Part shown: piece after piece, positions 51,094 through 60,458 of the stretch | Layout of the letters: every line of letters starts with the position of its first letter | Position numbering within the stretch: the stretch's first letter is position 1 | Assembly (NCBI RefSeq): GCF_018131015.1 | Contig: NZ_JAFCJJ010000003.1 | Span: 359,879-423,878, forward strand | DNA length: 64,000 bases | Source: Bradyrhizobium diazoefficiens | Lineage (GTDB): Bacteria > Pseudomonadota > Alphaproteobacteria > Rhizobiales > Xanthobacteraceae | Direction of reading: 5' to 3' | The notes under the pieces: generated by a model | Told to the model about the DNA's origin: nothing | The model's database searches: none | What the model saw: only the letters and a program-made list of their open reading frames with translations | Made by a program: the position numbers and the translations under genes

Positions 51094-52305
51094 ATGCCGA
51101 ACTACCGCTACCGCGCCCTCAATGCCAATGGCGAGCTGGTCTCCGGCGCCATCGCCGCGCCTGCGCCGGGCGATGTGGCGCAGAGGATCGAGCGGCTTGG
51201 CCTCGTGCTGGTCGACAACGTCACGCCGGAGGAGGGCGGCGCGGCAGGCCGCGCTTTCAGCCTGTTCAACCGGCCCAAGGCCGAGGACGTCACCATCTTC
51301 ACCCGCGACCTCGCGCTGCTGCTGCGTGCCGGCGCGCGCATCAATGACGGGCTGGAGCTGCTCGCGGCCGATCCCGATTTCGGCAGGCTGCGGCCGGTCG
51401 TCGCCGACATCCGTTCGCGCGTCGTGTCCGGCGAAAGCTTTGCCGAGGCGCTGGCGCGGCACGAGGGCCTGTTTCCGCCGATGTATATCGCCCTGGTGCG
51501 GGTCGGCGAGGCGTCGGGATCGCTGGATCAGGTGCTGGAGGTGCTCGCCGGCGAACGCGCGCGTAGCGAGGCGCTGCGGCGGCGGCTGTCGGAGGCGGTC
51601 CGCTATCCCGTCTTCGTGCTCGGCGCGGCCGGATGCGTGCTGCTGTTCTTCCTGACGTTCGTGCTGCCGCAATTCGCCAGCGTGCTGCAGGATTTCGGCG
51701 CCAAGGTCGATCCGATCGTCGGCGTGTTCCTGAACATCTCGACCTTCCTGCGCGGAAATTCCGACGCCGTGCTCGGCGGGCTTGCCGCTTCGATCGCCGC
51801 CGTCTGGCTCCTGCTGCGGCAGGAGCGCATCCGGCGCGGCATCGCCAGCGCGATCGCGCGGCTGCCGGCGATCCGCAATTTGATGAGCTCGTACCGCACG
51901 GCGCTGTTCTGCCGCAACCTCGGCCTGCTGCTCGGCAGCGGCGTCAACCTCACTACCACGCTGCGCATTCTCGTCGACATGATGGCGACGACGGGGCCGT
52001 CGACGGTCTGGAGCGACGCCGCCGATCGCGTCCGCCACGGCTCGAAATTGTCGGATGCGCTGGCCGAGACCAACGCGCTGCCGGCGATGGCGGTGCGCAT
52101 GCTGCGGCTCGGCGACGAGACCGGGCAACTGCCGATGCTGTCGGGGCGCGTCGCCGAATTCTACGAGGCCAAGCTGCAGCGCATGCTCGATCGCGCGGTC
52201 GGCATCGCGGGACCCGCGGCGATCATCGCGATTTCCCTGGTCGTCGGCGGCCTGATCACCTCGGTGATGACGGCGTTGATGTCGGTGAGCCAGATTGTCG
52301 GTTAA
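51094..52305 (+). CDS. gspF: Type II secretion inner-membrane platform protein GspF
   Basis: 403 residues with two repeated T2SSF domains (about 65-190 and 270-390) and three membrane helices (about 168-195, 215-240 and 370-395). The family stretch TRDLALLLRAGARINDGLELL and its counterpart FCRNLGLLLGSGVNLTTTLRIL are seen. It begins 265 bases behind gspE, after the hairpin cluster, and has a poor ribosome binding site. Confidence 0.93.
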   Translation: MPNYRYRALNANGELVSGAIAAPAPGDVAQRIERLGLVLVDNVTPEEGGAAGRAFSLFNRPKAEDVTIFTRDLALLLRAGARINDGLELLAADPDFGRLRPVVADIRSRVVSGESFAEALARHEGLFPPMYIALVRVGEASGSLDQVLEVLAGERARSEALRRRLSEAVRYPVFVLGAAGCVLLFFLTFVLPQFASVLQDFGAKVDPIVGVFLNISTFLRGNSDAVLGGLAASIAAVWLLLRQERIRRGIASAIARLPAIRNLMSSYRTALFCRNLGLLLGSGVNLTTTLRILVDMMATTGPSTVWSDAADRVRHGSKLSDALAETNALPAMAVRMLRLGDETGQLPMLSGRVAEFYEAKLQRMLDRAVGIAGPAAIIAISLVVGGLITSVMTALMSVSQIVG

Positions 52306-52327
52306 GTTTGGTTACGGAGGGGTTGAA

Positions 52328-52786
52328 GTGAGCAAGGACACTGTCGCATCGCCAGCGCGCCGCCGGCGCGCCCGCGAAGGCGAGGCCGGTTTCACACTCG
52401 TCGAGATGCTCGTCGTCATCACCATCATCGGGATGATCATGGCGCTGGTCGGTCCGCGGGTGCTGAACTATCTCAGCGAGTCCAAGGCCAAGGCCGCCAA
52501 GATCCAGATCGAGAGCTTTTCCAGCGCGCTCGATCTGTATTTCCTCGATCTCGGGCGTTACCCGACCAGCAATGAGGGCCTCACCGCACTGACCCGCAGC
52601 AACAACCAGGCCGGCTGGAACGGACCTTACCTGCGCGGCGGCGTGGTGCCCAACGATCCCTGGGGCCACGTCTATGTCTATCGCTCGCCGGGCGCGAGCG
52701 CACCCTACGACATCATCTCGCTCGGATCCGACGGTCAGGAAGGCGGCAGTGGAACGGCAGCCGACATTGTCAGCGGCGCGCGCTAA
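52328..52786 (+). CDS. gspG: Major pseudopilin GspG
   Basis: 152 residues. The prepilin leader ends at Gly before FTLVEMLVVITIIGMI (cleavage G^F, Glu at +5). The C-terminal region GRYPTSNEGLTAL and NDPWGHVYVYRSPG ... ISLGSDGQEGGSG matches the calcium-binding tail of GspG. The GTG at 52328 follows GGAGGGGTTGAA. It forms the body of the pseudopilus. Confidence 0.95.
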   Translation: MSKDTVASPARRRRAREGEAGFTLVEMLVVITIIGMIMALVGPRVLNYLSESKAKAAKIQIESFSSALDLYFLDLGRYPTSNEGLTALTRSNNQAGWNGPYLRGGVVPNDPWGHVYVYRSPGASAPYDIISLGSDGQEGGSGTAADIVSGAR

Positions 52787-53240
52787 GGGGCTCCGCACGG
52801 CGCGCGGCTTCGCGCTGATCGAGATCCTGTGCGTGCTCGCGATCATCGGCCTGCTCGCGTCCATCATCCTGCCGGCGATTCCGCGCACGACGACGCGGGC
52901 GAAGCTGGAGAGCTATGCGGTCGAGACCGCGGCGCTGCTCAAGGCCGATCGCAACGCGGCGCTGCGCCGCCAGGTCCGCGTGGCGACGCAGGTGGATGCC
53001 GAGGCGCGCGCGATCCGCTCCGGCGTCACGGGCCGGATCATCCGCCTGCCGAACGACGTGGTCGTGCAGGCGACGCTGGCCGCGCGCTGCGCCGACCGCG
53101 CGGTGGGCCGCTCCATCGATTTCTTTCCGTCGGGCATGTCGTGCGGCGGAACGATCGCGCTGGCACGGCCCGGCATCGGCTACGAGGTGCGTGTCAACTG
53201 GCTGACCGGAGGCGTCGACATTGTCTCGCAGAAGCTGTGA
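52749..53240 (+). CDS. gspH: Minor pseudopilin GspH
   Basis: 163 residues with leader ending RTARG^FALIEILCVLAIIGLLAS. The start is the GTG at 52749 behind GGAAGGCGGCA, inside the end of gspG (38-base overlap). The globular part carries two cysteines in CADRAVG and MSCGGTIAL. Minor pseudopilin of the tip. Confidence 0.85.
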   Translation: MERQPTLSAARAKGLRTARGFALIEILCVLAIIGLLASIILPAIPRTTTRAKLESYAVETAALLKADRNAALRRQVRVATQVDAEARAIRSGVTGRIIRLPNDVVVQATLAARCADRAVGRSIDFFPSGMSCGGTIALARPGIGYEVRVNWLTGGVDIVSQKL

Positions 53241-53613
53241 CGCCGCCGGCTTCACCCTGATCGAGGCGCTGGTCGCGCTTGCGATCATCGCCGCCGTGCT
53301 CGGAACCATCGGCTCGGTGATAGCAGCCTCGGCGCGGGGCACGCGCGCGATCGACCAGCACCTGGCGCTCGCCGGCACCGCCGAGACGCTGCTTGCCGAG
53401 CTGCCGGCGCGGAATCTGCTGAAGCCCGGCCGGGCGAGCGGCGAACTCGCCGGCAGCCGCTGGCGCGTCGACGTCGCGCCGATGAAGATGGCGAGCGGCG
53501 AAGTGGCCTCCGATCGCTTCGTGCCGATGGCGATCAACCTGCGGCTCCAGCGCGCCGACGGCGCCGCGATCCAGGTCACGACGGTGAAGCTGGTTCCGAG
53601 GACCCCGCAATGA
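53221..53613 (+). CDS. gspI: Minor pseudopilin GspI
   Basis: 130 residues with a ten-residue leader AAG^FTLIEALVALAIIAAVLG. The TTG start at 53221 lies 20 bases inside the end of gspH. The short globular domain with SRWRVDVAPM is as in GspI. Confidence 0.88.
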   Translation: MSRRSCDAAGFTLIEALVALAIIAAVLGTIGSVIAASARGTRAIDQHLALAGTAETLLAELPARNLLKPGRASGELAGSRWRVDVAPMKMASGEVASDRFVPMAINLRLQRADGAAIQVTTVKLVPRTPQ

Positions 53614-54311
53614 AGCGAATGCGGTCCGTGCTTTCAAGCGAAGCCGGCTTCACCCTGCTCGAGGTGCTGCTGGCGACGCTGCTGATGACGGTCATCCTGG
53701 CTGCGCTGGCGACGGTGACGGCGCAATGGCTGCCGAACTGGAATCGCGGCATCGTCCGCGTGCAGCGCGTCGAGCGCCTCGCCACCGGCCTCGACCGCAT
53801 CGTTGCCGATCTCTCCGTCGCCGAGCAGACGACCTTGAACAGCGAGGCGAAGGCGCCGCTGTTCGACGGCGCCGAGCTGGCGGTGACCTTCGTGCGCACG
53901 GCGCTCGGTCCCGCCGTGCGTCCGGGCCTCGAATTCGTCCGCTTCATCGAGAAGGCGGACGCGCAGGGGCTTGCGCTGGTGCGCGAGCGCGCGCCGTTCC
54001 AGCCGATGCCGCCGGACGGGCAGATCCGCTTCACCGACCAGGTCGTGCTGATCCGCTCGCCGTTCCGCGTGGTGTTCTCCTATGCCGGGCCGGACGGGAA
54101 ATGGCAGCCGGTCTGGCGCGGCCAGCCGCAACCGCCGGAGCGCGTGCGCATCACCGTGCGCGACGGCGGCACCGGCCAGGTGCTGGCGGTGTCAGCCGCC
54201 GCGATGCTCCATATCACCGCGCCGCCCGAATGCGTGCGGGCCAGGGTTCCGGCGGCCTGCGTGGCGGCGCGCTCGGGCGCGCCGCAGCCGGACAAGGAGC
54301 CGCAGCTTTGA
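53610..54311 (+). CDS. gspJ: Minor pseudopilin GspJ
   Basis: 233 residues with leader SEAG^FTLLEVLLATLLMTVILA and a large periplasmic domain with a cysteine pair near the end (PPECVR and PAACVA). The ATG overlaps the gspI stop (ATGA). Confidence 0.9.
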   Translation: MKRMRSVLSSEAGFTLLEVLLATLLMTVILAALATVTAQWLPNWNRGIVRVQRVERLATGLDRIVADLSVAEQTTLNSEAKAPLFDGAELAVTFVRTALGPAVRPGLEFVRFIEKADAQGLALVRERAPFQPMPPDGQIRFTDQVVLIRSPFRVVFSYAGPDGKWQPVWRGQPQPPERVRITVRDGGTGQVLAVSAAAMLHITAPPECVRARVPAACVAARSGAPQPDKEPQL

Positions 54312-55225
54312 GCGGGGCGAGGCACGATCAAATCATGCGCCGCGGCGAGCGCGGTTTCATCGTCATCGCGGTGCTGTGGATGCTGGCGGCACTCGCCGCG
54401 CTCGCGCTGATCTACCTGACCTACGTCACCAACACGGCTGTCATGGTGAACGTCAACGCCGACCGGCTGCAGGCCGATGCGCTGGTGAGCGCCGGGCTCG
54501 AGCTCGCAGCCTACCGGCTGACGGCGCAGAACGAGGCGACGCGCCCGACCAGCGGCACCTTCGACGCCCGTGTCGGGGCGGGCCGGGTCAGGGTGACGTT
54601 CCGCTCCGAGGCCGCGCGCATCGATCTCAACGTGGCACCGAAACCGCTGCTGGCGGGCCTGATGACGACGGTCGGCGTCGCAGCAGCGGACGCGTCGGTC
54701 TATGCCGACCGGATCATGGCGTGGCGATCGTCGACGGAGCCTGGCATCGAGAATCCGGAAGACTCCTACTACCGCACGCTCGGCGCGCCCTATTTGCCGC
54801 GCCACGCGCCGTTTCCGCACAGCGACGAGCTGTGGCTCGTGCGCGGCATCCCGCCGGCCGTGGTCGAGCGCGTGCTGCCGTTCGTCACCGTGTACAGCAA
54901 CATGCGCACGGTGAACGTGATGGACGCTGCGCCGCAGGTGGTCGCGGCGCTGTCGGACATGTCGCCGCAAACGCTGCAGCAGGTGCTGCGCGACCGCGCC
55001 GATCCCAATGCCGACCATCAATCCCTGGTCGGGCTTGCCGGCGGCGCCGCCAACGCGACGACCACGGGTTCGAAGGCCTACCGCCTGGCGGTCACCGTCG
55101 AATCGCCCGCGCGCCGGCGCAGCTCGGCGGAGGTCGTCATCCTGCTTCTCGAAAGCGGCGATGAGCCCTATCGTGTATTGTCGTGGCACAATTCCTTCGA
55201 CGGCTCCGCCGGAAAGCCCCTGTGA
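54308..55225 (+). CDS. gspK: Minor pseudopilin GspK
   Basis: 305 residues, the largest pseudopilin, with leader RRGERG^FIVIAVLWMLAALAAL. It lacks Glu at +5, as GspK normally does. The start is taken as the TTG at 54308 overlapping the gspJ stop, with AAGGAGCC well placed; the ATG at 54335 has a badly spaced site. The helical insert (IDLNVAPKPLLAGLM ... GIPPAVVERVLPFVTVYS) is typical of GspK. Confidence 0.9.
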   Translation: MSGARHDQIMRRGERGFIVIAVLWMLAALAALALIYLTYVTNTAVMVNVNADRLQADALVSAGLELAAYRLTAQNEATRPTSGTFDARVGAGRVRVTFRSEAARIDLNVAPKPLLAGLMTTVGVAAADASVYADRIMAWRSSTEPGIENPEDSYYRTLGAPYLPRHAPFPHSDELWLVRGIPPAVVERVLPFVTVYSNMRTVNVMDAAPQVVAALSDMSPQTLQQVLRDRADPNADHQSLVGLAGGAANATTTGSKAYRLAVTVESPARRRSSAEVVILLLESGDEPYRVLSWHNSFDGSAGKPL

Positions 55226-55226
55226 G

Positions 55227-56267
55227 ATGAGCTCGCTCAATTCCATTCGCACCACGCTCGATGCCTGGACCGGCACCGTGGCCGGCGCCATCGTCGCCGG
55301 CCTGGAACGGATGGTGGCGCCGCGCGTGGTGCGGCTGGTCGAGGACGACAAGGGCACGTTCGCGCTGGAGACGGCGAAGCCGGAAAACATGGCGAGGGAG
55401 ATCGCGTTCGCGGACGGCAAGTTCGAAGCCGCCAGTCTCGCCCAGATCGTCCGCGGTAGCCGCGTCGAGATCGTGCTGCGGCCGGGGCGCTTCCTGTTCC
55501 GCCCGCTGGAGCTGCCGGCGCGCGCCGCCGACTTCCTCGACGGCATCGTGCGGGCCCAGATCGACCGGCTGACGCCGTGGAGCGCCACGGAGGCCGTGTT
55601 CGGCTGCAGCGCGCCGGTGGCGCGGGGCGCCGAGAGCATCACCACGCTGATCGCCGCGGCGCCGCGCCGGCTGGCGCTGGGTTATGTCGGTGCCGTGTCC
55701 GGCTTCCATCCGTCCGCGGTCGCGATCGTGACCGAGGCGGAGGATGGAAGCGGGCGCATCAAGGTGTTCGAGCAGAAATCGCGCGGCGCGGTCGACCCGG
55801 CGCGGCTGAGCCGGACGCTGCAGGTGGTGCTGGGCCTCGCGGCGGTCGCAGCCGTCGCCGGATCGATCGCCGCCGGCTACCTGGCCGACAGTCTGAGCGC
55901 GCAGGAGAGCGAGCTCGAACGGCAGATCACCCAGCGCCGCGCCGCGCTGGGCGGCAGCGACGGCGGCGAGCGCTCGCCGCTCGCCTTGCTCGAGCGGCGC
56001 AAATACGACTCGGCTGCGAGCGTGATCGTGCTGGAATCGCTGAGCCGCCTGTTGCCCGACCACACCTACGTCACCGAGCTGCACCTCGGCGGCAACAAGC
56101 TGCAGATCGCCGGCATCACGCGCGATGCGCCCTCGCTGATCCCGCTGATCGAGCAGTCCCAGCATTTCACCCGCGCGACTTTCTACGCCCCGACGACGCG
56201 GAGCCCGTCCGACCCCGGCGAGCGCTTCCACATCGAGGCGCAGATCGAACCGAGGAACGTGCCATGA
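55227..56267 (+). CDS. gspL: Type II secretion assembly protein GspL
   Basis: 346 residues. The N-terminal half is an actin-like cytoplasmic domain (degenerate), one membrane helix lies at about 192-215 (LGLAAVAAVAGSIAAGYLAD), and a PilN-like periplasmic part follows (YVTELHLGGNKLQIAGITRDAPSLI). It links GspE to the pseudopilus platform. It is directly behind gspK with one base between. Confidence 0.85.
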   Translation: MSSLNSIRTTLDAWTGTVAGAIVAGLERMVAPRVVRLVEDDKGTFALETAKPENMAREIAFADGKFEAASLAQIVRGSRVEIVLRPGRFLFRPLELPARAADFLDGIVRAQIDRLTPWSATEAVFGCSAPVARGAESITTLIAAAPRRLALGYVGAVSGFHPSAVAIVTEAEDGSGRIKVFEQKSRGAVDPARLSRTLQVVLGLAAVAAVAGSIAAGYLADSLSAQESELERQITQRRAALGGSDGGERSPLALLERRKYDSAASVIVLESLSRLLPDHTYVTELHLGGNKLQIAGITRDAPSLIPLIEQSQHFTRATFYAPTTRSPSDPGERFHIEAQIEPRNVP

Positions 56268-56857
56268 ATAGCGCCATGAGCAGCCCCTCGATTGCGGGTG
56301 GAAACGCGGTTGCGCGCGCGCTCGCCGCCTCGCCGCTGATTGCGGTGACGCTCTATCTCGCGGTGACGGGCGGGCTGTTGCTGATGGCGGGCCTCTCGAT
56401 TGCCGACGTCATCGCCCATCGCCAGGCTCTCGCGCAGACCTCCGACTTGCTCGACCAGCTGCGCGGGCGCAAGGCGGGCGCCAAGAATGCCGCGGCAGGA
56501 TCGGTCGAGCATCCCGGCACGCCGTTCCTGGAAGGGCCGACCGTGACGGTTGCCGGCGCGAATTTGCTGCAGCGGGTGGCAGCCGCAGTCGGCAATGCCG
56601 GCGGCTCGGTGCAGTCCTCGCAGGTCGACGTCTCCGGCGCGCAGACCAAGGACGGCTTCGTCGGCCTCGTCGTGAGCTGCGAGCTGGAGCAGTCCGCGCT
56701 GCAGAAGCTGCTCTACGATCTCGAGGCCGGCATGCCGTTCCTGTTCGTCGATCAGCTCGACGTCCAGGTGCCGCAGACCACCGCGCTGAACGAAGCCGGC
56801 ACCGGCCGCGTCAGGGTGATCCTGGGCGTGTCAGGCCAGTGGCAGGCGAGCAAGTGA
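56264..56857 (+). CDS. gspM: Type II secretion protein GspM (subtype b)
   Basis: 197 residues with one membrane helix (about 24-46) and a small periplasmic ferredoxin-like domain (GPTVTVAGANLLQRVAAAVGNAGG ... LYDLEAGMPFLFVDQLDV) of the GspM-b kind. The ATG overlaps the gspL stop (ATGA). Last gene of the gspE-M run; the autotransporter gene converges on it. Confidence 0.88.
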   Translation: MNSAMSSPSIAGGNAVARALAASPLIAVTLYLAVTGGLLLMAGLSIADVIAHRQALAQTSDLLDQLRGRKAGAKNAAAGSVEHPGTPFLEGPTVTVAGANLLQRVAAAVGNAGGSVQSSQVDVSGAQTKDGFVGLVVSCELEQSALQKLLYDLEAGMPFLFVDQLDVQVPQTTALNEAGTGRVRVILGVSGQWQASK

Positions 56858-56867
56858 TGGCGCCGGC

Positions 56868-59800
56868 CTACCAGGTGTATTTGAACACGCCCTTGCCCGA
56901 ATAGCTGGTGACATTGCCGGCGAATTCGCCGTCAAAGCTCGCCGCGATCGAGAAGCCGCTCAGCCACTTCATCTCGGCGCTGCCGCCGACCAGGGCAGAG
57001 TCGGCGTCGACCCGGGCCCCGTTCACGACGAAGGAGGCGCCGGGCAGGGTCTGGAACAGCGCGGTGACGGCGCGGCTCGGATTGTAGTCGTGCACCCACG
57101 CGGCGCGGCCGCGCAGCGTCAGCACGCCGTCCTGCATCGCATAGGACCTGTCGGTCCGCAGGCCGAGCTCGGAGCGCGTGTCGGTCAGCGACTGCGCGGC
57201 ATAGTTCAGCGCGAACAGGCCGCCGCCATTGAGGCTGACTTCCGAATAATTGGGCAGGTTGAAATTCGTCACCTGTGCCGCCGCATAGGGCGTGATGCCG
57301 ACCAGCGGCGTTGCGAAGCGGTAGCCGCCCTCGAACCGCGCCGAGAAGGTGTCGGCCTTGAAGCGGCCCTGGAGCTGGTCGAAGCCGCCCGGGGCTACGG
57401 TGCGGTTGGTCGTGACGTCGTGCCAGCCATAGGCGAGCGCGGCGGCGACATAGGCGGGTCCGAAATTGTGCCGGCCATAGAGGCCGGCCTGGAACATGTC
57501 GGCCGAGCCCGCGCCCATGGCGTTCGCAAGCGAATAGTTCAGCCCGCCGCCGCCCAGTGCGAAGCCGACCAGCGTATCCGCCGAGACCCTGTAGTCAGCG
57601 CCGGCCGCGCCACCCCACACGCGCGCGGTCAGGTCCTGCGAGCCGACCAGGGCATTGCCGCCGACCGCGGCCGAGCCGCCATAGCCGGCCGCCCAGACGC
57701 TCCAGCGGTTGGCTGGTTGCGCTGCGAGCAGGGGCGCCTTGGTCGCCATCGCATGGGCTTCGCGCTCGCGTGCATTGGCCGGGCGCATCGACGCATAGGC
57801 CGCTGCCGTATCATCGCTCTCGGCGAATTGCGCGACGCTGCCCGACTTGGCGAAGCCGCCCGAGCGGCCCGACACTGCCGGATCGAGCATCACGTTCAGG
57901 AACTGGCCGTCGGCGTTGATCGCCGACTGGATGATGCCGGTGCCGAGCTCGCCCGAAGCGATCGTCAGTCCAGTCGGGGTGAGCGCGGCGAATGCCACGG
58001 GAATGCTGCCGGTCGTGTTGAAGAAGTTCGTCAGCGTGTTGGCGACGTTCTGCTGGTTGCCGGTGAGGTTGCCGCCGGGCGGCGTGAAGTTGATGTTGGT
58101 GTTGAGGACGACGTCGTTGGCGCCATAGCTGAGCGTCGCCGAGATGGTCGGCATGTTGGAGACGACGGCGGGATTGAAGGTGGTGCCGCCGAGGCCGCCG
58201 GCCGAGGTCAGGATCGTATACTGCTTCTGGACCGTGCCGGAGGTGAAGTTCGCCTGCACCGTTGCGCCGCCGAGGTCGGTCGCGCCCGAGACGTTGGTGA
58301 GACCGGCATTGGTCGGGGAGACCTGCACCAGATAGGTCGAGGCGGCGGTGAAGCTCAGGGAGCCGTTGACCGTCAGCGGGCCGAAGAGGCTCGCCGCGCT
58401 GCCGGGCGCCAGCGTGCCGCCGGCGACGGCGACATTGCCGACCGTGCCGGAGCCCGCAAGCGTGCCGCCGGCGTTGACGGTGGTCGCACTCAGGATCGAG
58501 CCGTCCACCACCAGCGTGCCGCCGTTCACGGTGGTCGCGCCGGTGTAGGTGTTGATGCCGGTCAGCGCCTGCGTCCCACCCGTCAGCGTCAGCCCGCCGC
58601 CGGAGCCGGCGTCGCCGATGACGCCGGCGAAGGTGCCGTTGGCGGCCGTGATCGTCAGCGTGGCCGCTCCAAGATTGACAGTCCCCGCGCCCGAAAGCGA
58701 CTTGATCGAGGTGCCGCCACCGCTTGCGCTGACGTCGAAAATACCGTTGTTGATGACGGCGCTGGACGCAGCGATGCTGCTGCTGGCGGTCTGGAGATAG
58801 AGTCCACCGCCGGCATCGATTGTCGTCGTGCCCGTATAGGTGTTCGTGCCGCGAAGAATTTGCGTGGCACCGGTGGCGATCGTCAGGCTGCCGCCAGTGC
58901 CCCCGCCGATCCCACCGTCCTGAATTACGCCCTCGAATATCGGCACCGCGCCGGTGAGTGTGAGGTTTTTTGATCCCAGTGAGACGATGCCCGTGCTGCC
59001 GGCCAACGAAAACAGGCCCCCGACCGACGCGCCGCTGGTTGTTTGGGAAATATCGAGAGTACCCGTGCTGCCGGCGGCGAAAACCACGATTGAGTTCGCG
59101 ATCGAACCGTTGCCTTTCAGCGCAAGCGTGGACCCGCTCATTATCGTCGTCGTACCCGTGAAGGTGTTGGTTCCCGAAAGTGTTTGGGTGCCGCCGAGAA
59201 TACGCAAACCGGTGCCGCCCTGGATCGAACCCGCAAACTCGGTCGACCCGTTGGCGATCTGCAACGTATCGCCGCCGATCACGACGCCGCTGCTGCTTCC
59301 GGCAAGCGTCTGTATGATCGGGCCGGATACCGCAGACACGTCGAAAACCCCGTTCACGGTGACGACGCTGGACGACGAGATGCTGCCGCCGCCCGACAAA
59401 GCCAGCGTTCCCGCCGAGATGGTCGTCGCACCGGTGTAGCTGTTGGCGCCGGTCAGCGTCAGCGTGCCGGTGCCGACCTTGGTCAGGCCGCCGCCGGTGC
59501 CGGAGATCACGCCGTCGACCTGTGTCGAGGTGTTGAGGCTGCCGGTGGTGAGCGTGTTGGCGCCGAGCACATAATTGCCGGCGCCTTCGATCGAGCCCGC
59601 GGTCATGCCCGTGCTGCTGAGGCCCGAAATGTCGACCGTGCCGCCCGCAGTGGTGATGAAACGCGCGTTGCCCCCCGTGCTCGTGCCGGTGAAGCTCGTG
59701 GTGGCGCCGCTGTTCGTCGTGATGGTGGAGTTGCCGGCGGTCGCCGAACTGCCGAAGATCAGCGTACCGTCGTTGGAGATCGTCGCCGTGGCGGCCGTAG

Positions 59801-60458
59801 CGGTGCTGTTGAAGCTCAGGAAGCCCGCAGCGGCATTGGTGATGGTGGCGCCGTTCGCAGAACTCGCTTCGTTGAAGTTCATCACCACGTTGTTGACGAT
59901 GGTCGCGGTCCCGGCATTGCTGCCGGCGTTGAACTCGACGTCACCGTTGTTGGTGATGTTCGCCGTGCCCGCGGTCGAGGTATCGTTGAAGCTCATCGCG
60001 CCGTTGACGGTGTACGTCACAACATTGCTGCCGCCGCTCGCAGAGCTCGCGTTCGTAAACGCGATGATGGCGCCGACGTTGAACGTCTGCGGGTTCGTCG
60101 AATTGTTGGAGATCCCGGCGCCGTTCACAACGAAAATGTCGTTGACGTTTACGGTATAGGCCTGCGCATTGGGAGCGGCCGTGAACACCACGGCGCCGAT
60201 GCTGACAGAGCCGTTGGCGTCGACCGTGGTCAAGCCGGTGTCGGTGAAGGTGGCGGTGCCGTCCGGCACGGCCGGGGTCGAGGTCCAGTTCGTGCCGTCG
60301 GTCCATTCCGTCGACGTGCCGCCGACCCAGCTACCGTCGACGGCATGTGCCGCGACAACACCGAGCGCCGTGCTTGCGAGCAGGGTTGCCAGTGAGTGAC
60401 GGGCGACGGATCGCAGGTTGTATCGGATGGTCGCTGTTGCCATTTCCCTGCGGGTCAT
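56868..60458 (-). CDS. Autotransporter (type V) with beta-helix passenger and C-terminal barrel
   Basis: 1196 residues. After a signal peptide (about 1-45), a first stretch of six to seven imperfect 19-21-residue repeats (ATITNNGDVEFNAGSNAGT, ATIVNNVVMNFNEASSANG and so on) is followed by PATR-type repeats with the autotransporter pattern NTYTGTTTI / NSYTGATTI at several places. The last ~270 residues are the beta-barrel (from NRWSVWAAGYGG), ending in FKYTW with the expected aromatic end. The start is taken at 60456-60458; the ATG at 60443 is possible. The repeats explain a high alanine/glycine/threonine/serine content and the long false frames on the opposite strand. Its function at the surface is unknown; adhesion is common in this family. 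Confidence 0.92.
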   Translation of the reverse strand: MTRREMATATIRYNLRSVARHSLATLLASTALGVVAAHAVDGSWVGGTSTEWTDGTNWTSTPAVPDGTATFTDTGLTTVDANGSVSIGAVVFTAAPNAQAYTVNVNDIFVVNGAGISNNSTNPQTFNVGAIIAFTNASSASGGSNVVTYTVNGAMSFNDTSTAGTANITNNGDVEFNAGSNAGTATIVNNVVMNFNEASSANGATITNAAAGFLSFNSTATAATATISNDGTLIFGSSATAGNSTITTNSGATTSFTGTSTGGNARFITTAGGTVDISGLSSTGMTAGSIEGAGNYVLGANTLTTGSLNTSTQVDGVISGTGGGLTKVGTGTLTLTGANSYTGATTISAGTLALSGGGSISSSSVVTVNGVFDVSAVSGPIIQTLAGSSSGVVIGGDTLQIANGSTEFAGSIQGGTGLRILGGTQTLSGTNTFTGTTTIMSGSTLALKGNGSIANSIVVFAAGSTGTLDISQTTSGASVGGLFSLAGSTGIVSLGSKNLTLTGAVPIFEGVIQDGGIGGGTGGSLTIATGATQILRGTNTYTGTTTIDAGGGLYLQTASSSIAASSAVINNGIFDVSASGGGTSIKSLSGAGTVNLGAATLTITAANGTFAGVIGDAGSGGGLTLTGGTQALTGINTYTGATTVNGGTLVVDGSILSATTVNAGGTLAGSGTVGNVAVAGGTLAPGSAASLFGPLTVNGSLSFTAASTYLVQVSPTNAGLTNVSGATDLGGATVQANFTSGTVQKQYTILTSAGGLGGTTFNPAVVSNMPTISATLSYGANDVVLNTNINFTPPGGNLTGNQQNVANTLTNFFNTTGSIPVAFAALTPTGLTIASGELGTGIIQSAINADGQFLNVMLDPAVSGRSGGFAKSGSVAQFAESDDTAAAYASMRPANAREREAHAMATKAPLLAAQPANRWSVWAAGYGGSAAVGGNALVGSQDLTARVWGGAAGADYRVSADTLVGFALGGGGLNYSLANAMGAGSADMFQAGLYGRHNFGPAYVAAALAYGWHDVTTNRTVAPGGFDQLQGRFKADTFSARFEGGYRFATPLVGITPYAAAQVTNFNLPNYSEVSLNGGGLFALNYAAQSLTDTRSELGLRTDRSYAMQDGVLTLRGRAAWVHDYNPSRAVTALFQTLPGASFVVNGARVDADSALVGGSAEMKWLSGFSIAASFDGEFAGNVTSYSGKGVFKYTW

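Noticed and set aside
57090..58973. Long rightward open frame (627 codons) opposite the autotransporter
   Set aside because: It mirrors the GC-rich repeat coding of the autotransporter, has highly biased G/R/A/V composition and no domain.
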